A stretch of DNA of 64,000 nt from assembly GCF_002855575.1 (NCBI RefSeq), contig NZ_PKRQ01000008.1:83317-147316 (forward strand). The letters run 5' to 3'. The notes under the pieces are model-generated. The model was given only the letters and a program-made list of their open reading frames with translations. It did not search any database and was not told the origin of the DNA. This document shows positions 9,438 through 18,151 of the stretch, one piece after another. The first letter of the stretch is position 1; each line of letters opens with the position of its first letter. The stretch comes from Tabrizicola sp. TH137 (GTDB lineage: Bacteria > Pseudomonadota > Alphaproteobacteria > Rhodobacterales > Rhodobacteraceae). The position numbers and the translations under genes were made by a program.

Positions 9438-10448
9438 TCAGTTCTCCGCGTAGACATAGCGGGTCACGTCGCCAATCGCGGGGGCGGGACTGGATTTCGC
9501 GAAGGCGATGCCTGCCTCGACCTCGGCCATTGCCTCGGCGGCGACGGCATCGGCTGCCGCTTCGTCGAGGATGCCATGGGCGATCAGTTCGGAACGGAAA
9601 CGCGCGATGGGATCGCGGGTCATCCATTCCTCGATCTCTTCCTTTGTCCGATACCGGTTGCGATCAGACTTGGAATGGCCCCGCCAGCGGTAGGTGACGT
9701 TTTCCACGAGGCTGGGCCCGTCACCGGCGCGGGCACGGACGATGGCAGCATGAACCGCCTCGGCCACGGCAGAGAAGTCGTTTCCATCCACAGTGATGCC
9801 GGGCATTGAATAGGCGCTGGCCCGGTCGGCGATGTGGCGCACCGCAGTCGAGCGCGTCACGGCGGTGGACATGCCGTAGCCGTTGTTTTCACAAACGAAG
9901 ATGACCGGGAGTTTCCAGACGGAGGCCATGTTCAGCGCTTCGTGGAAGGCACCTTCATTATTGGCGCCATCGCCAAAGAAGCAGACCGTGACATCGTCGC
10001 GGCCAAGCCGTTTCGCAGTCAGGGCCGCGCCCACGGCGATGGGCAGGCCCCCACCCACAATGCCATTGGCACCCAGATTGCCGGTGCGGACATCAGCGAT
10101 ATGCATGGAGCCGCCGCGCCCGTGGCAGTACCCCGTCTCCTTGCCGAAGAATTCGGCGAACATCCGGCCCACATCGGCCCCCTTCGCGATGCAATGGCCA
10201 TGCCCGCGATGGGTTGAGGTGATCTTGTCCGCATCCGTCAATTCCATGCAGGTGGCCATCGCGCTGGCCTCCTGTCCGATGGAGAGGTGCATCGTCCCGT
10301 GGATCAGGCCGCGCATATAGCTGTCTTCGGCCCCTTCCTCGAAGCGGCGGATCAGATACATGCGGCGCAGCGCTTCGCGCAGTTGAGCGGGAGCATAGGT
10401 CCGGATGGCGAAAGGCCGGTTGTCGGTGGCGGGGGCGTCCGATGTCAT
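9438..10448 (-). CDS. acoA: Acetoin/pyruvate dehydrogenase-type E1 alpha subunit (ThDP-dependent)
   Basis: A 336-aa thiamine-diphosphate-binding alpha subunit. Typical blocks: [42 protein letters not shown], and the ThDP/Mg site [17 protein letters not shown] with [14 protein letters not shown] [10 protein letters not shown]. The C-terminus has the [15 protein letters not shown] segment. It starts where the SAF oxidoreductase gene ends (TGATG overlap), so oxidoreductase, E1 alpha, E1 beta and E2 are one translationally coupled operon. No E3 (dihydrolipoamide dehydrogenase) gene is present; a chromosomal E3 would have to serve. Sequence alone does not separate acetoin from 2-oxoacid specificity. 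Confidence 0.9.
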   Translation of the reverse strand: MTSDAPATDNRPFAIRTYAPAQLREALRRMYLIRRFEEGAEDSYMRGLIHGTMHLSIGQEASAMATCMELTDADKITSTHRGHGHCIAKGADVGRMFAEFFGKETGYCHGRGGSMHIADVRTGNLGANGIVGGGLPIAVGAALTAKRLGRDDVTVCFFGDGANNEGAFHEALNMASVWKLPVIFVCENNGYGMSTAVTRSTAVRHIADRASAYSMPGITVDGNDFSAVAEAVHAAIVRARAGDGPSLVENVTYRWRGHSKSDRNRYRTKEEIEEWMTRDPIARFRSELIAHGILDEAAADAVAAEAMAEVEAGIAFAKSSPAPAIGDVTRYVYAEN

Positions 10449-11770
10449 CAGGCCAGCCCCAGCATCTTGTCCTGCCGCGCCCGGAGCGCGGCGATCCGGC
10501 TGTCGGCGGGCAGGGCCGTGTTGGCCGTCGTGATCAACTCACCCTTGCGGATCGGCGCTGTGACCCGCCCTCCGGCCAGCAGGCCACAGGGGATGGCTGC
10601 GGCCTGGCGGGCCTCTTCCACCGTCATGATCCAGGCTCGGTAGCAGTATTCACCGATCTGGTCGAGCGTATCGCCCACCGCGATGTCTTTCTTGGCAACG
10701 GCGCAGACCTCGGCCACGGGGCGATCCAGCGGCACCATGTCGGCCTTGCCGTAAAGGACGGCGCGCGCGCAGGTGAGCGGCACTTCCAGCGAGGTCAGGT
10801 GATAGGGGCGGAAGAAGGTGAAGTAGGGCCCCTTGCCCATCTTCAGATCCTCCATCCGCTCCCAGATGCGGGGATGATCCATCTCGGCCACGACAAAGAC
10901 GCCGGGCGCGACCCCTTTGCCGATGGTGTAGTCAACCCGACCTTCACCGGAAGACAGCACGCCCCCAGCAGATTCCGGGATCAGCACGCGGTTCAGCTCG
11001 TCGCGCGCGGCGGCCGGTCCATGCATCCCCGGCTTGTCGGGGATGAGACCGGTGGCGTTGGCGATGGCTGCCATCTCGACCATGGTCTTCGAACCGTCCA
11101 CGAATTCCACCAGCATCCGGGGGTTCATGTGGCGGCGGATCGCTTCTTCGGTATAGGCGTCCGGCGTGGCATCTATGTTGAGAGGGTTGTTCTTGCCCTT
11201 TCCGGCCGAGACGATTCGATGGCCCATGGCCGAGACAAACTCGATCAGTTCCATACAGGAGGACGGTTCGTCGCCCGCACCCAGGGAATAGACGACGCCA
11301 AGCCGTTCGGCCTCGGACCGAAGATAGGCGCCGATGGTGACATCGGCCTCGACATTCATCATCACAAGATGCTTGCCGCGTTCCATCGCGCGCAGGCCGA
11401 TCTCGGCACCCACGGCAGGGACGCCGGTCGCATCGACAACCACGTCGATCAGCCCCGCGTCGAGGAGGGCATCGACATTGTCGGTAACGGCCACCTTGCC
11501 CTTCTCCATCGCGGCGGATGCCGCATCGGCGGTGGAGACCTCCTGCACGCGGTCCCTGTTCCCATAGGCGATTTCCACGGACTTTGCCGCTGCGCCCGGC
11601 TTCAACTCGCTGATGGCGCCGATCTCGATTCCCGTCATATGGGCGACCCGGCTGACGATATCGGTGCCCATTTCACCCGCGCCGACCAGCCCGATCCGAA
11701 TCGGTTTCCCGGTTGCTGCCCTGGCGGCGAGGTCTCGGGCCAGTCCCGTAAGGGCGACATTGGTGGGCAT
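10448..11770 (-). CDS. Homoserine dehydrogenase-like oxidoreductase with C-terminal SAF domain
   Basis: A 440-aa protein. Residues 20-140 form an NAD(P)-binding Rossmann domain (PIRIGLVGAGEMGTDIVSRV, DVVVDATGVPAVGAEIG). A middle catalytic region contains YSLGAGDEPSSCMELIEFV and AGKGKNNPLNIDATP. The last 90 residues match a SAF domain (VAKKDIAVGDTLDQIGEY, CGLLAGGRVTAPIRKGEL). Members of this group are annotated as homoserine-dehydrogenase-like or oxidoreductases of unusual sugar acids; the true substrate here is unknown. As first gene of the operon leading into an acetoin-dehydrogenase-like complex, it probably prepares the ketone or ketol intermediate that the complex cleaves, which is inference. 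Confidence 0.82.
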   Translation of the reverse strand: MPTNVALTGLARDLAARAATGKPIRIGLVGAGEMGTDIVSRVAHMTGIEIGAISELKPGAAAKSVEIAYGNRDRVQEVSTADAASAAMEKGKVAVTDNVDALLDAGLIDVVVDATGVPAVGAEIGLRAMERGKHLVMMNVEADVTIGAYLRSEAERLGVVYSLGAGDEPSSCMELIEFVSAMGHRIVSAGKGKNNPLNIDATPDAYTEEAIRRHMNPRMLVEFVDGSKTMVEMAAIANATGLIPDKPGMHGPAAARDELNRVLIPESAGGVLSSGEGRVDYTIGKGVAPGVFVVAEMDHPRIWERMEDLKMGKGPYFTFFRPYHLTSLEVPLTCARAVLYGKADMVPLDRPVAEVCAVAKKDIAVGDTLDQIGEYCYRAWIMTVEEARQAAAIPCGLLAGGRVTAPIRKGELITTANTALPADSRIAALRARQDKMLGLA

Positions 11771-11805
11771 GGGCGATCTCCTGCGAGCGTTTCAGAGACC
11801 GTAGA

Positions 11806-11838
11806 TGAACTATTGTTTTTCTGTCAATCAAGAGTTCA
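11806..11838. promoter_or_regulatory. Candidate SorC operator 1
   Basis: TGAACT at 11806-11811 is paired with AGTTCA at 11833-11838, an inverted repeat with 21 bp between the arms, 36 bp upstream of the SAF oxidoreductase start. The sequence between is AT-rich (it contains TATTGTTTTT). A second, similarly spaced pair lies at 11892-11925. Both face the divergent operons whose SorC regulator gene is in the leftward unit. Confidence 0.45.
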
Positions 11839-11891
11839 CGCCGCACCGCAGCAAATCCACGACGAAATTGTCGTTGACAGGTCGCCGGACC

Positions 11892-11925
11892 TGAACACAC
11901 TATGGGTTTGCGAAACGAAAGTTCA
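11892..11925. promoter_or_regulatory. Candidate SorC operator 2
   Basis: TGAACA at 11892-11897 and AGTTCA at 11920-11925 form an inverted repeat with 22 bp between arms, nearly the same geometry as operator 1. In both copies the right arm continues as AGTTCACGC. This copy is closer to the ABC transporter operon (start 12034), so one site may serve each promoter, or the two may be bridged. Confidence 0.45.
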
Positions 11926-12033
11926 CGCAACGCTGTGAGCGCTGTCAATGCGTCCTGAGGAGACCGCAGAGACGATCTGTTTGCACCGCGCGCGGCGGCA
12001 CGTTCAAGTATCGCCAAAGGGAGGACGATAAGA

Positions 12034-13587
12034 ATGACCATACGTTTGGGGGGAATGTCCCGCCGCTCGTTCCTGCGTACGGGGGCCGCCTTTGGCGTCG
12101 CCACCGGCGCAAGCGGGCTTACGCTGCCGGCGCTGGCGCAAGAGGGCCTGCCCGATATCCAGGCCACGCTCGACACGATCACCGTGGAGAAATACGTCCG
12201 CGAGGATTACCGCAAGCTTTACAACATGTCGAACGAGCCGCTTTGGGACCCGGCGAAGGACTGGATCCGTACCGTCGACTGGGAGGCCGTGCGCAGCCAG
12301 CTTGCCGGAACCACAGTGCGCTTTGCCATCGGTGCGGCTGACCAGGAATCGGCCGCCGAAGGCCTGAAGCCGTTCGAGGCCCTGTCGGGCATCAAGGTCG
12401 AGCTTGTTCCGATCCCGGATGACAGCATCTATGACAAGGCGATCTCGGAGTTCATCTCGGGCAACGCTTCCTTCGACGCGTTGCAGTTCTTCTCGGCCTG
12501 GCTGGGCGATTTCGCCGCTCCGGGCTTCCTTGCGCCGCTGGACGAATATGCGGCCAAGTGGAACCTGCCGCTGGACGACTTCTACGATACCTACCGGCTG
12601 AACTATGGCTATTTCAACGGCCAGCTCGTCGGTATCCCCTTCGACTGCGACATCCAGATGGTCCATCTGCGCAAGTCGATCATGGAGCCGATCCTTGGCG
12701 GGCCGATCGACCTTGCCACCTCTGTGCCGACCTATGACGACCTGATCCGCATCACCGCCGAAGCGAACAAGCTGGGCGGTGGCGTGGCGGGCATCGGCCT
12801 GCTGGGTGCGCGCGGTTTCTGGTCCACTTACACCTGGGAGCACATCGCCGCGCAGGCGGGCATGCAGCTCTTCGATGACAAGTGGAACCCGACGCTGAAC
12901 ACCGATGCCGGCATGAAGGGCATGGAGATCCTTCTGGCGCTGGCCCAGAACGCGATCGAAGGCATCGCGGGTGCTGGCTGGGGCGAGAACCGCGCCGCCT
13001 GGCTGGGCGGTCAGGTCGCCGCGAACATCAGCTGGCAGGACAGCGGCACGCAGGCGATGCGTCCCGACCAGAGCCAGATCGTGGACGACTTCGTCACGAT
13101 CTATGAACCGCGCATCACCGGCGGCGTCTTTGCCCCGCCGAATATCGCGGGTTCGACCTCGGTGGTGACGGCGACCAGCCAGAACCCCGAAGGCGCCTTC
13201 CTGATGCTGGCCTTCCTGACCACCTCGTCGATCATGGCGATGAACGAGGCGAATGCGAACGGCGTGGCACCGGGCTATCGGTCTGTTCTTTCGAATGAAC
13301 GACTGCGCGCCGTGTCGCAGCCCATGAAGGTCTGGGCGGACAGCCTTGAGCATGCATGGTGCTCGCCGCGTCTGCCGGGGATGTTCGAGATGGAACAGGC
13401 CCTTGGCAACGAGATCAACCGGGCCATCACCGGGCAGATCACGGCGAAGGAAGCGCTGGACAACGGTCAGGCCGCCTGGAAGGCCATCATGGAGAAGAAC
13501 GGGTTCAAGGACGGCGCGGGACCGGTCGACTATGCGGCGGTGGCCCCCGGGCTTTACGTCGGTGGCGGCAAGCCCCTGCCCTTCTGA
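12034..13587 (+). CDS. Carbohydrate ABC transporter substrate-binding protein, Tat-exported
   Basis: A 517-aa extracellular solute-binding protein of the family 1 (sugar) type. The N-terminus carries a twin-arginine signal, MSRRSFLRTGAAFG, a hydrophobic stretch and a probable cleavage after ALA-QEG. Mature features include GIKVELVPIPDDS, DALQFFSAWLGDFA and FDCDIQMVHLRK. It would capture substrate in the periplasm. The ATG at 12034 follows GGGAGG; a second in-frame ATG at 12055 just before the RR motif is an alternative. First gene of a five-gene operon. The ligand is unknown; the family context (two MalF/G-type permeases, MsmK-type ATPase, PfkB kinase) suggests a monosaccharide, polyol or oligosaccharide. 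Confidence 0.9.
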   Translation: MTIRLGGMSRRSFLRTGAAFGVATGASGLTLPALAQEGLPDIQATLDTITVEKYVREDYRKLYNMSNEPLWDPAKDWIRTVDWEAVRSQLAGTTVRFAIGAADQESAAEGLKPFEALSGIKVELVPIPDDSIYDKAISEFISGNASFDALQFFSAWLGDFAAPGFLAPLDEYAAKWNLPLDDFYDTYRLNYGYFNGQLVGIPFDCDIQMVHLRKSIMEPILGGPIDLATSVPTYDDLIRITAEANKLGGGVAGIGLLGARGFWSTYTWEHIAAQAGMQLFDDKWNPTLNTDAGMKGMEILLALAQNAIEGIAGAGWGENRAAWLGGQVAANISWQDSGTQAMRPDQSQIVDDFVTIYEPRITGGVFAPPNIAGSTSVVTATSQNPEGAFLMLAFLTTSSIMAMNEANANGVAPGYRSVLSNERLRAVSQPMKVWADSLEHAWCSPRLPGMFEMEQALGNEINRAITGQITAKEALDNGQAAWKAIMEKNGFKDGAGPVDYAAVAPGLYVGGGKPLPF

Positions 13588-13592
13588 TCCTG

Positions 13593-14540
13593 ATGAGAAC
13601 CGATGCTCCCTCGGTTCCGGCAGAGGGGGTGGCGCAAGCCACCCCCAACCGCCGGAAGGCACCACCACGGCGCCGCAGTCCGGCCTTGCGCAAGGCCTTT
13701 CCCTACCTGCTGGTCGCACCCGCGGTGATCTACCTTCTGGCGATCACCCTCTACCCCGGCATATTCGCAATCTACCAAAGCCTTTTCGTCGTCCGCTTCG
13801 TCAACTGGACCTGGACGGGACTTGGCAACTATCAGGCAATCCTTCAGGACCGCGAGTTCTGGGCCGCCCTGGGCAATACGGCGATCATCGGGGGCATCTC
13901 GCTGACGCTTCAGACCTGCATCGCCCTCGCACTGGCATATTTCGCCTATCGCGACCCGTTCATCCGCGGCTGGCGCATTCTTTATCTGATGCCGATGCTC
14001 TTCATGCCTTCGGCGGTGGCCTTTCTCTGGAAACTGGCCTTCAACGATGGCCGCGTGATTTCGGACATGCTGATCGGGCTCGGTCTCGTCGAAGCGAATG
14101 TGGACTGGCTTGGCAATGTCTGGCTTGCCCGGCTGACCCTGATCGTGGCCGATGTCTGGCAATGGACGCCCTTCCTTTTCATCATCTTCGTCGCCGCCTT
14201 GCAGGGGCAGGATCAGGAGATCGAAGAGGCCGCACGCCTTGATGGTGCAAGCTGGCCGTCGATTTTCTGGAATATTTCGCTGCCGATGATGCGGCCGGTG
14301 ATCGTGGTGGCCGTCACACTGCGCGGCATCGACATCACCACCATGTTCACCAACGTCTTCGTGATGACCCAGGGCTCGCCCGGCGGAGCGACGGAGACGA
14401 TGAGCTATTTCATCTACCGTCAGGGCTTTCGCATGTTCAACTTCGGCTATGCCTCGGCGGCGTCGGTGCTGATGCTGATCATGACGATCATCATTGCACA
14501 GACCGTGGTGAAACGCGCCTTCCATTCGGGAAAGAAATAG
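13593..14540 (+). CDS. Sugar ABC transporter permease, MalF/UgpA type
   Basis: A 315-aa inner-membrane permease with about six transmembrane helices, beginning with PYLLVAPAVIYLLAITLYPG (residues about 35-55) after an Arg-rich cytoplasmic start. The ATPase-coupling EAA loop is clear in EEAARLDGASWPSIFWNISLP. The ATG at 13593 is 5 bp after the binding protein stop; the open frame upstream of it is within the binding protein gene and was excluded. It pairs with the permease at 14541-15383. Confidence 0.9.
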   Translation: MRTDAPSVPAEGVAQATPNRRKAPPRRRSPALRKAFPYLLVAPAVIYLLAITLYPGIFAIYQSLFVVRFVNWTWTGLGNYQAILQDREFWAALGNTAIIGGISLTLQTCIALALAYFAYRDPFIRGWRILYLMPMLFMPSAVAFLWKLAFNDGRVISDMLIGLGLVEANVDWLGNVWLARLTLIVADVWQWTPFLFIIFVAALQGQDQEIEEAARLDGASWPSIFWNISLPMMRPVIVVAVTLRGIDITTMFTNVFVMTQGSPGGATETMSYFIYRQGFRMFNFGYASAASVLMLIMTIIIAQTVVKRAFHSGKK

Positions 14541-15383
14541 ATGGCCAAGCCTCGCAAGACCCGCGGTGAAAGCCTCGTGCTGCGCTATGCCGTGCTGGGC
14601 ACCTGGGCGCTGATCTGCCTGTTGCCGATCCTGTGGTTCCTTTCCATCGGGTTCCGGCCGCGGACAGAGGTCATCACCCCGGAGCCGATCTATTTCCCCA
14701 CCTTCTCGCTGGACGCCTGGCATCTGCTGGTCAGCGACTGGCCCATCGCGCAATACCTGCGCAACTCCATCATCGCGGTGGCGGGATCGGTGGTGATCGA
14801 CCTCATCCTGGCCATTCCTGCGGCCTATGCCCTGTCGCGCTATGAGTTCAAGGGGCGCGAGGATATCGGGTTCTATATCCTGTCCACCCGGATGATGGCG
14901 CCCGCCATCGTGGCCGTGCCGATCTTCTTCCTGTTCAAGACGGTGGGGCTGCTGGATTCCGTCTGGGCGCTGATGCTGATCTATGCCGCCATCAACCTTA
15001 GCCTCGTGACCTGGATCATCCGCAGCTACATGCTGGATATCCCGAAGGAACTTGAGGATGCGGCGCGCACCGATGGGGCGAGCGACCTGCGCATCCTGTG
15101 GGAGATCATCATTCCCGCCTGCCTTCCCGGCATCATCACGGCGGCGGTGATCGCGGCCATCTTCGCGATCAACGAGTTCCTGTTCACGCTGCTCATCGCC
15201 TCCACGGCGAATGCCTACACCATGTCTGTCGCGCTGGCGAATTTCACCGGCGGTTCCGACGGCATCATCTACAACGCCATCGCCCTCGTCTCCTTCATCG
15301 CCTTCGTGCCGATCCTGATCCTCGTGATCCTGATCCAGAAGCACCTGTCGCGCGGTCTGACGATGGGCGCAGTCAAAGGTTGA
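14541..15383 (+). CDS. Sugar ABC transporter permease, MalG/UgpE type
   Basis: A 280-aa permease that starts directly after the stop of the partner permease. Six helices are apparent, the first in LGTWALICLLPILWFLSIGF. The N-terminal FRPRTEVITPEPIYFPTFSL segment is typical of MalG-type subunits. The EAA loop reads LEDAARTDGASDLRILWEIIIP. Together with the upstream permease it forms the heterodimeric channel for the substrate delivered by the binding protein at 12034. Confidence 0.9.
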   Translation: MAKPRKTRGESLVLRYAVLGTWALICLLPILWFLSIGFRPRTEVITPEPIYFPTFSLDAWHLLVSDWPIAQYLRNSIIAVAGSVVIDLILAIPAAYALSRYEFKGREDIGFYILSTRMMAPAIVAVPIFFLFKTVGLLDSVWALMLIYAAINLSLVTWIIRSYMLDIPKELEDAARTDGASDLRILWEIIIPACLPGIITAAVIAAIFAINEFLFTLLIASTANAYTMSVALANFTGGSDGIIYNAIALVSFIAFVPILILVILIQKHLSRGLTMGAVKG

Positions 15384-15386
15384 TCC

Positions 15387-16433
15387 ATGGCCTCGATCCA
15401 ACTCAAGAACATCGTCAAACGCTATGGCGCCTTCGTCGGCGTGCAGAACATGACGCTGGACATCGCGGATGAGGAATTCCTTGTCCTGCTTGGTCCTTCG
15501 GGCTGTGGCAAGACCACGACCATGCGGATGATCGCCGGTCTGGAAGAGCCGACGGATGGCGAGATCATCATCGGCGGCGAGGTGGTGAACGAGATCGACG
15601 CCCGCGACCGGGACGTGGCGATGGTGTTTCAGGGCTATGCCCTTTATCCCAACATGTCGATCTACGAGAATATCCGCTTTCCGCTTCGGATGCGCGGCAT
15701 ACCGGCCTCGGAACATGATGCCCGGATCCGCAAGGCGGCCGAGATGGTGGAACTGGGCAGTTTTCTTGACCGCAAGCCGGGGGCACTGTCGGGTGGGCAG
15801 CGGCAGCGCGCGGCGCTGGCACGGGCAGTTGTGCGCCAGCCGCAGGTTTTCCTGATGGATGAACCCCTGTCCAACCTGGATGCAAAGCTTCGGCAGTCGA
15901 TGCGGGTGCAGATCAAGCACATGCAGCGGCAACTGAAGGTGACGACCGTCTATGTGACCCATGACCAGATCGAAGCGATGACGCTGGCCGACCGGATCGT
16001 GATCATGAACAAAGGGGCGATCCAGCAGGTCGGCACGCCGGACGAGATCTATTCCGACCCGGCAAACACCTTCGTTGCGGGTTTCATCGGCAGCCCGCCC
16101 ATGAATCTGATTGAAGGCAACGCGCAGAACGGGCGGTTCACCGCGCCGGGGGTATCGGTGCCCTGCCCCGCGCATGTCAGGGGGAGTGTGACGCTTGGCA
16201 TCCGCCCGGAAGACTGCCGCGTCGGCGGTGACCATGTCCAGGGGCAGGTCTATGGCGTGGAACCCACGGGGGACGTGACCTATCTGACCGTTCTGGCGGG
16301 AACGAAGAAGATCGAGGTGAAGGCTGCGCGCGACTATCGTTCGGAGATCGACGTTCCCATTGGCATCGCCTTCGATCCGGCCCACCTCTATTTCTTCGAT
16401 GAGTCGGGCCAGCGCATCCGGGGGGCTGAATGA
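15387..16433 (+). CDS. Sugar ABC transporter ATP-binding protein, MsmK/UgpC type
   Basis: A 348-aa ATPase. Walker A GPSGCGKTT (about residues 36-44), Q-loop MVFQGYALYPNM, ABC signature LSGGQRQRAALARA (about 132-145), Walker B VFLMDEPLSNLDA and the switch His in YVTHDQIEAM are all intact. The C-terminal 110 residues form the MalK-type regulatory OB-fold region (GIRPEDCRVGG). It drives import through the two permeases just upstream. The last codons overlap the start of the PfkB kinase gene by 4 bp. Confidence 0.93.
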   Translation: MASIQLKNIVKRYGAFVGVQNMTLDIADEEFLVLLGPSGCGKTTTMRMIAGLEEPTDGEIIIGGEVVNEIDARDRDVAMVFQGYALYPNMSIYENIRFPLRMRGIPASEHDARIRKAAEMVELGSFLDRKPGALSGGQRQRAALARAVVRQPQVFLMDEPLSNLDAKLRQSMRVQIKHMQRQLKVTTVYVTHDQIEAMTLADRIVIMNKGAIQQVGTPDEIYSDPANTFVAGFIGSPPMNLIEGNAQNGRFTAPGVSVPCPAHVRGSVTLGIRPEDCRVGGDHVQGQVYGVEPTGDVTYLTVLAGTKKIEVKAARDYRSEIDVPIGIAFDPAHLYFFDESGQRIRGAE

Positions 16434-17410
16434 GCGCACGTTTCGATTACACCTCGATGGGCTTCATCACCTTTGACGCCCTCTGCCGTCCGGTGACCCA
16501 GATCCCGCCGGGGGGAGATACCTATTTCGTCGAAGACTTCACGCTGGCCGTTTCAGGTGCCGCAGGCAGCGCGGTGATCGTGGCGGCAAAGCACGGCCTC
16601 AAGTCCCGCGCCGTGGGCGGGGTCGGGCATGACGACATGGGCGATTGGGTGCTGATGAAGCTTGCCAGCTTTGGCATCGATACCACGATGATGGCCCGTT
16701 GCGACGGCTTTGCCACCTCTTCTTCCATCGTCACCACCCGCCCCGACGGGGCCCGACCGGCCCTGCACAAGCGCGGCGCAACGGACGGGTTCTATATCTC
16801 CGACGACCAGATTGATGATCTTCTGGATACCCGCATCCTGCATGTGGGGGGCGTGGGCCTGATGAACCGAATGGATCAGGGCCGCACCGAAGAGATCATG
16901 GCCGAGGCGCGGCGCAGGGGCGTGATCACCACGCTGGATGTCTTTGCCTCGACCCCGGATGACCTGCCGAAGGTTGCGCGACTGCTGCCGCATACCGACT
17001 ATTTCCTGCCGTCCGAAGAAGAGGCGCGTGCGCTTTCGGGCCTGACAGAGAACCGAGATCTGGCGCAGTTCCTGATCGACCGCGGGGCGGGATGCGTGAT
17101 CCTCACGCTCGGCGCGGATGGCGCTTATTGTCGGCGCAGCGACGGCTTGGAATTCGCCACCCCCGCCTTTGCGGTGGACGTGAAATGCACCTGCGGCTGC
17201 GGTGACTGTTTCAACGGCGGCTTTGCGACCGGGCTGATCAAGGGCATGTCGCTGGAAGAGTCGGTGCAGTTGGCACAGGCCTCTTCGGCGCAGAACGCGA
17301 CGGGACTGGGCAGCCAGGCCGGCGTAAGGGACTTTGCCGGGACGCTGGATTTCATCAGGACGACGGCGCTGCGCGCACCGAAGGACGGCTTGGTAACGGG
17401 GGCGCGCTAG
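16430..17410 (+). CDS. PfkB family carbohydrate kinase
   Basis: A 326-aa ribokinase/PfkB-fold kinase. The N-terminal substrate region and the GGVGHDDMGDWV motif 1-like segment are present. The C-terminal motif 2, normally DTTGAGD, reads KCTCGCGDCFNGGF, keeping the GxGD anion hole and catalytic Asp but with unusual cysteines. It probably phosphorylates the imported sugar or polyol with ATP in the cytoplasm. The phosphorylated product could be the effector of the SorC regulator. Specificity cannot be read from the sequence. Confidence 0.88.
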   Translation: MSARFDYTSMGFITFDALCRPVTQIPPGGDTYFVEDFTLAVSGAAGSAVIVAAKHGLKSRAVGGVGHDDMGDWVLMKLASFGIDTTMMARCDGFATSSSIVTTRPDGARPALHKRGATDGFYISDDQIDDLLDTRILHVGGVGLMNRMDQGRTEEIMAEARRRGVITTLDVFASTPDDLPKVARLLPHTDYFLPSEEEARALSGLTENRDLAQFLIDRGAGCVILTLGADGAYCRRSDGLEFATPAFAVDVKCTCGCGDCFNGGFATGLIKGMSLEESVQLAQASSAQNATGLGSQAGVRDFAGTLDFIRTTALRAPKDGLVTGAR

Positions 17411-17440
17411 GCTATGCTCCGACCGTGAGAGGAGCCGGAC

Positions 17441-18151
17441 GTGCCATTGCCTTCCTTCATCCAGCCCGATTCGATGCCGCTGCGCGAAGCCTTGCGCGGC
17501 CTTCGCTTCCTGCTGCGTCGGGGCGGCGAGACGCTGGCCGATACGATTTCGGTCGACGCGCTTCCGAAACCGGCCTCGGAGATCGCTTCGGTCGTGATGA
17601 CGGAGGTCGGCGGGATCGTGCGGTCCGTGGATACCGTTGCGTCGAGCGCGGCGAAGAAGATTCTGGGTGGGCAGGAAAATCCGACAGCAGCGCTGGATGA
17701 CCTGATCCATCACGATGCTGCCGAAGCCGAGTTTGCGCAGGCGATCTATGTCGCGCTGAGTGCCGTGCTGCGCCGGTTCGGCACGACCAGTTTCTTCGTG
17801 AGCGAGATGTCGGCCCGGGCAACTTTCGCCGCCTGGCGGCGGGAAACCGGTGAAGCAGATCCGGAACAGCGGGCAGCGGAACTCACGCTGCGCTTGCTGG
17901 ACGCGCGGGTGGTGCGCGGGGTTTCCGTGGACAAGGCCCAGCTTGCGCCGACGGGCGCTTTGGACGGGGCTGCGGTCTTTGCGGTGCTGCTGTGGCTGCA
18001 ATCCTCGCGGTCGGATGCCGAGAACGAGGCGGCGCTGGATGCGGCGGCCGACATCGCCCTTGCCAAGGCGGATGAAATCGCCAGGGCCTTGGCGGCGCGT
18101 CGGCTGGACAGCCTTGCCGCGCTTTACCGGAAGTACGTCGATCATGTCTAA
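17441..18151 (+). CDS. Protein of unknown function (upstream member of a coupled pair)
   Basis: A 236-aa protein starting at a GTG (17441) with a good AGAGGAG seven bases upstream. It is mostly helical, with segments LREALRGLRFLLRRGGETLA, LIHHDAAEAEFAQAIYVALS and a C-terminal IALAKADEIARALAARRLDS helix. There is no signal peptide or clear membrane span. It overlaps the next gene by 8 bp, so the pair is probably co-translated and may interact. It starts 30 bp after the sugar kinase but the content does not suggest a role in sugar metabolism. Function not recognised. Confidence 0.7.
   Translation: MPLPSFIQPDSMPLREALRGLRFLLRRGGETLADTISVDALPKPASEIASVVMTEVGGIVRSVDTVASSAAKKILGGQENPTAALDDLIHHDAAEAEFAQAIYVALSAVLRRFGTTSFFVSEMSARATFAAWRRETGEADPEQRAAELTLRLLDARVVRGVSVDKAQLAPTGALDGAAVFAVLLWLQSSRSDAENEAALDAAADIALAKADEIARALAARRLDSLAALYRKYVDHV

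Noticed and set aside
6986..9697. 903-codon plus-strand open frame
   Set aside because: Antisense to the well-supported AcoBC-like genes.
13554..16439. 961-codon minus-strand open frame
   Set aside because: Antisense to two permease genes and an ATPase gene with full family motifs; its product is His/Arg/Asp-rich and unlike any protein family.
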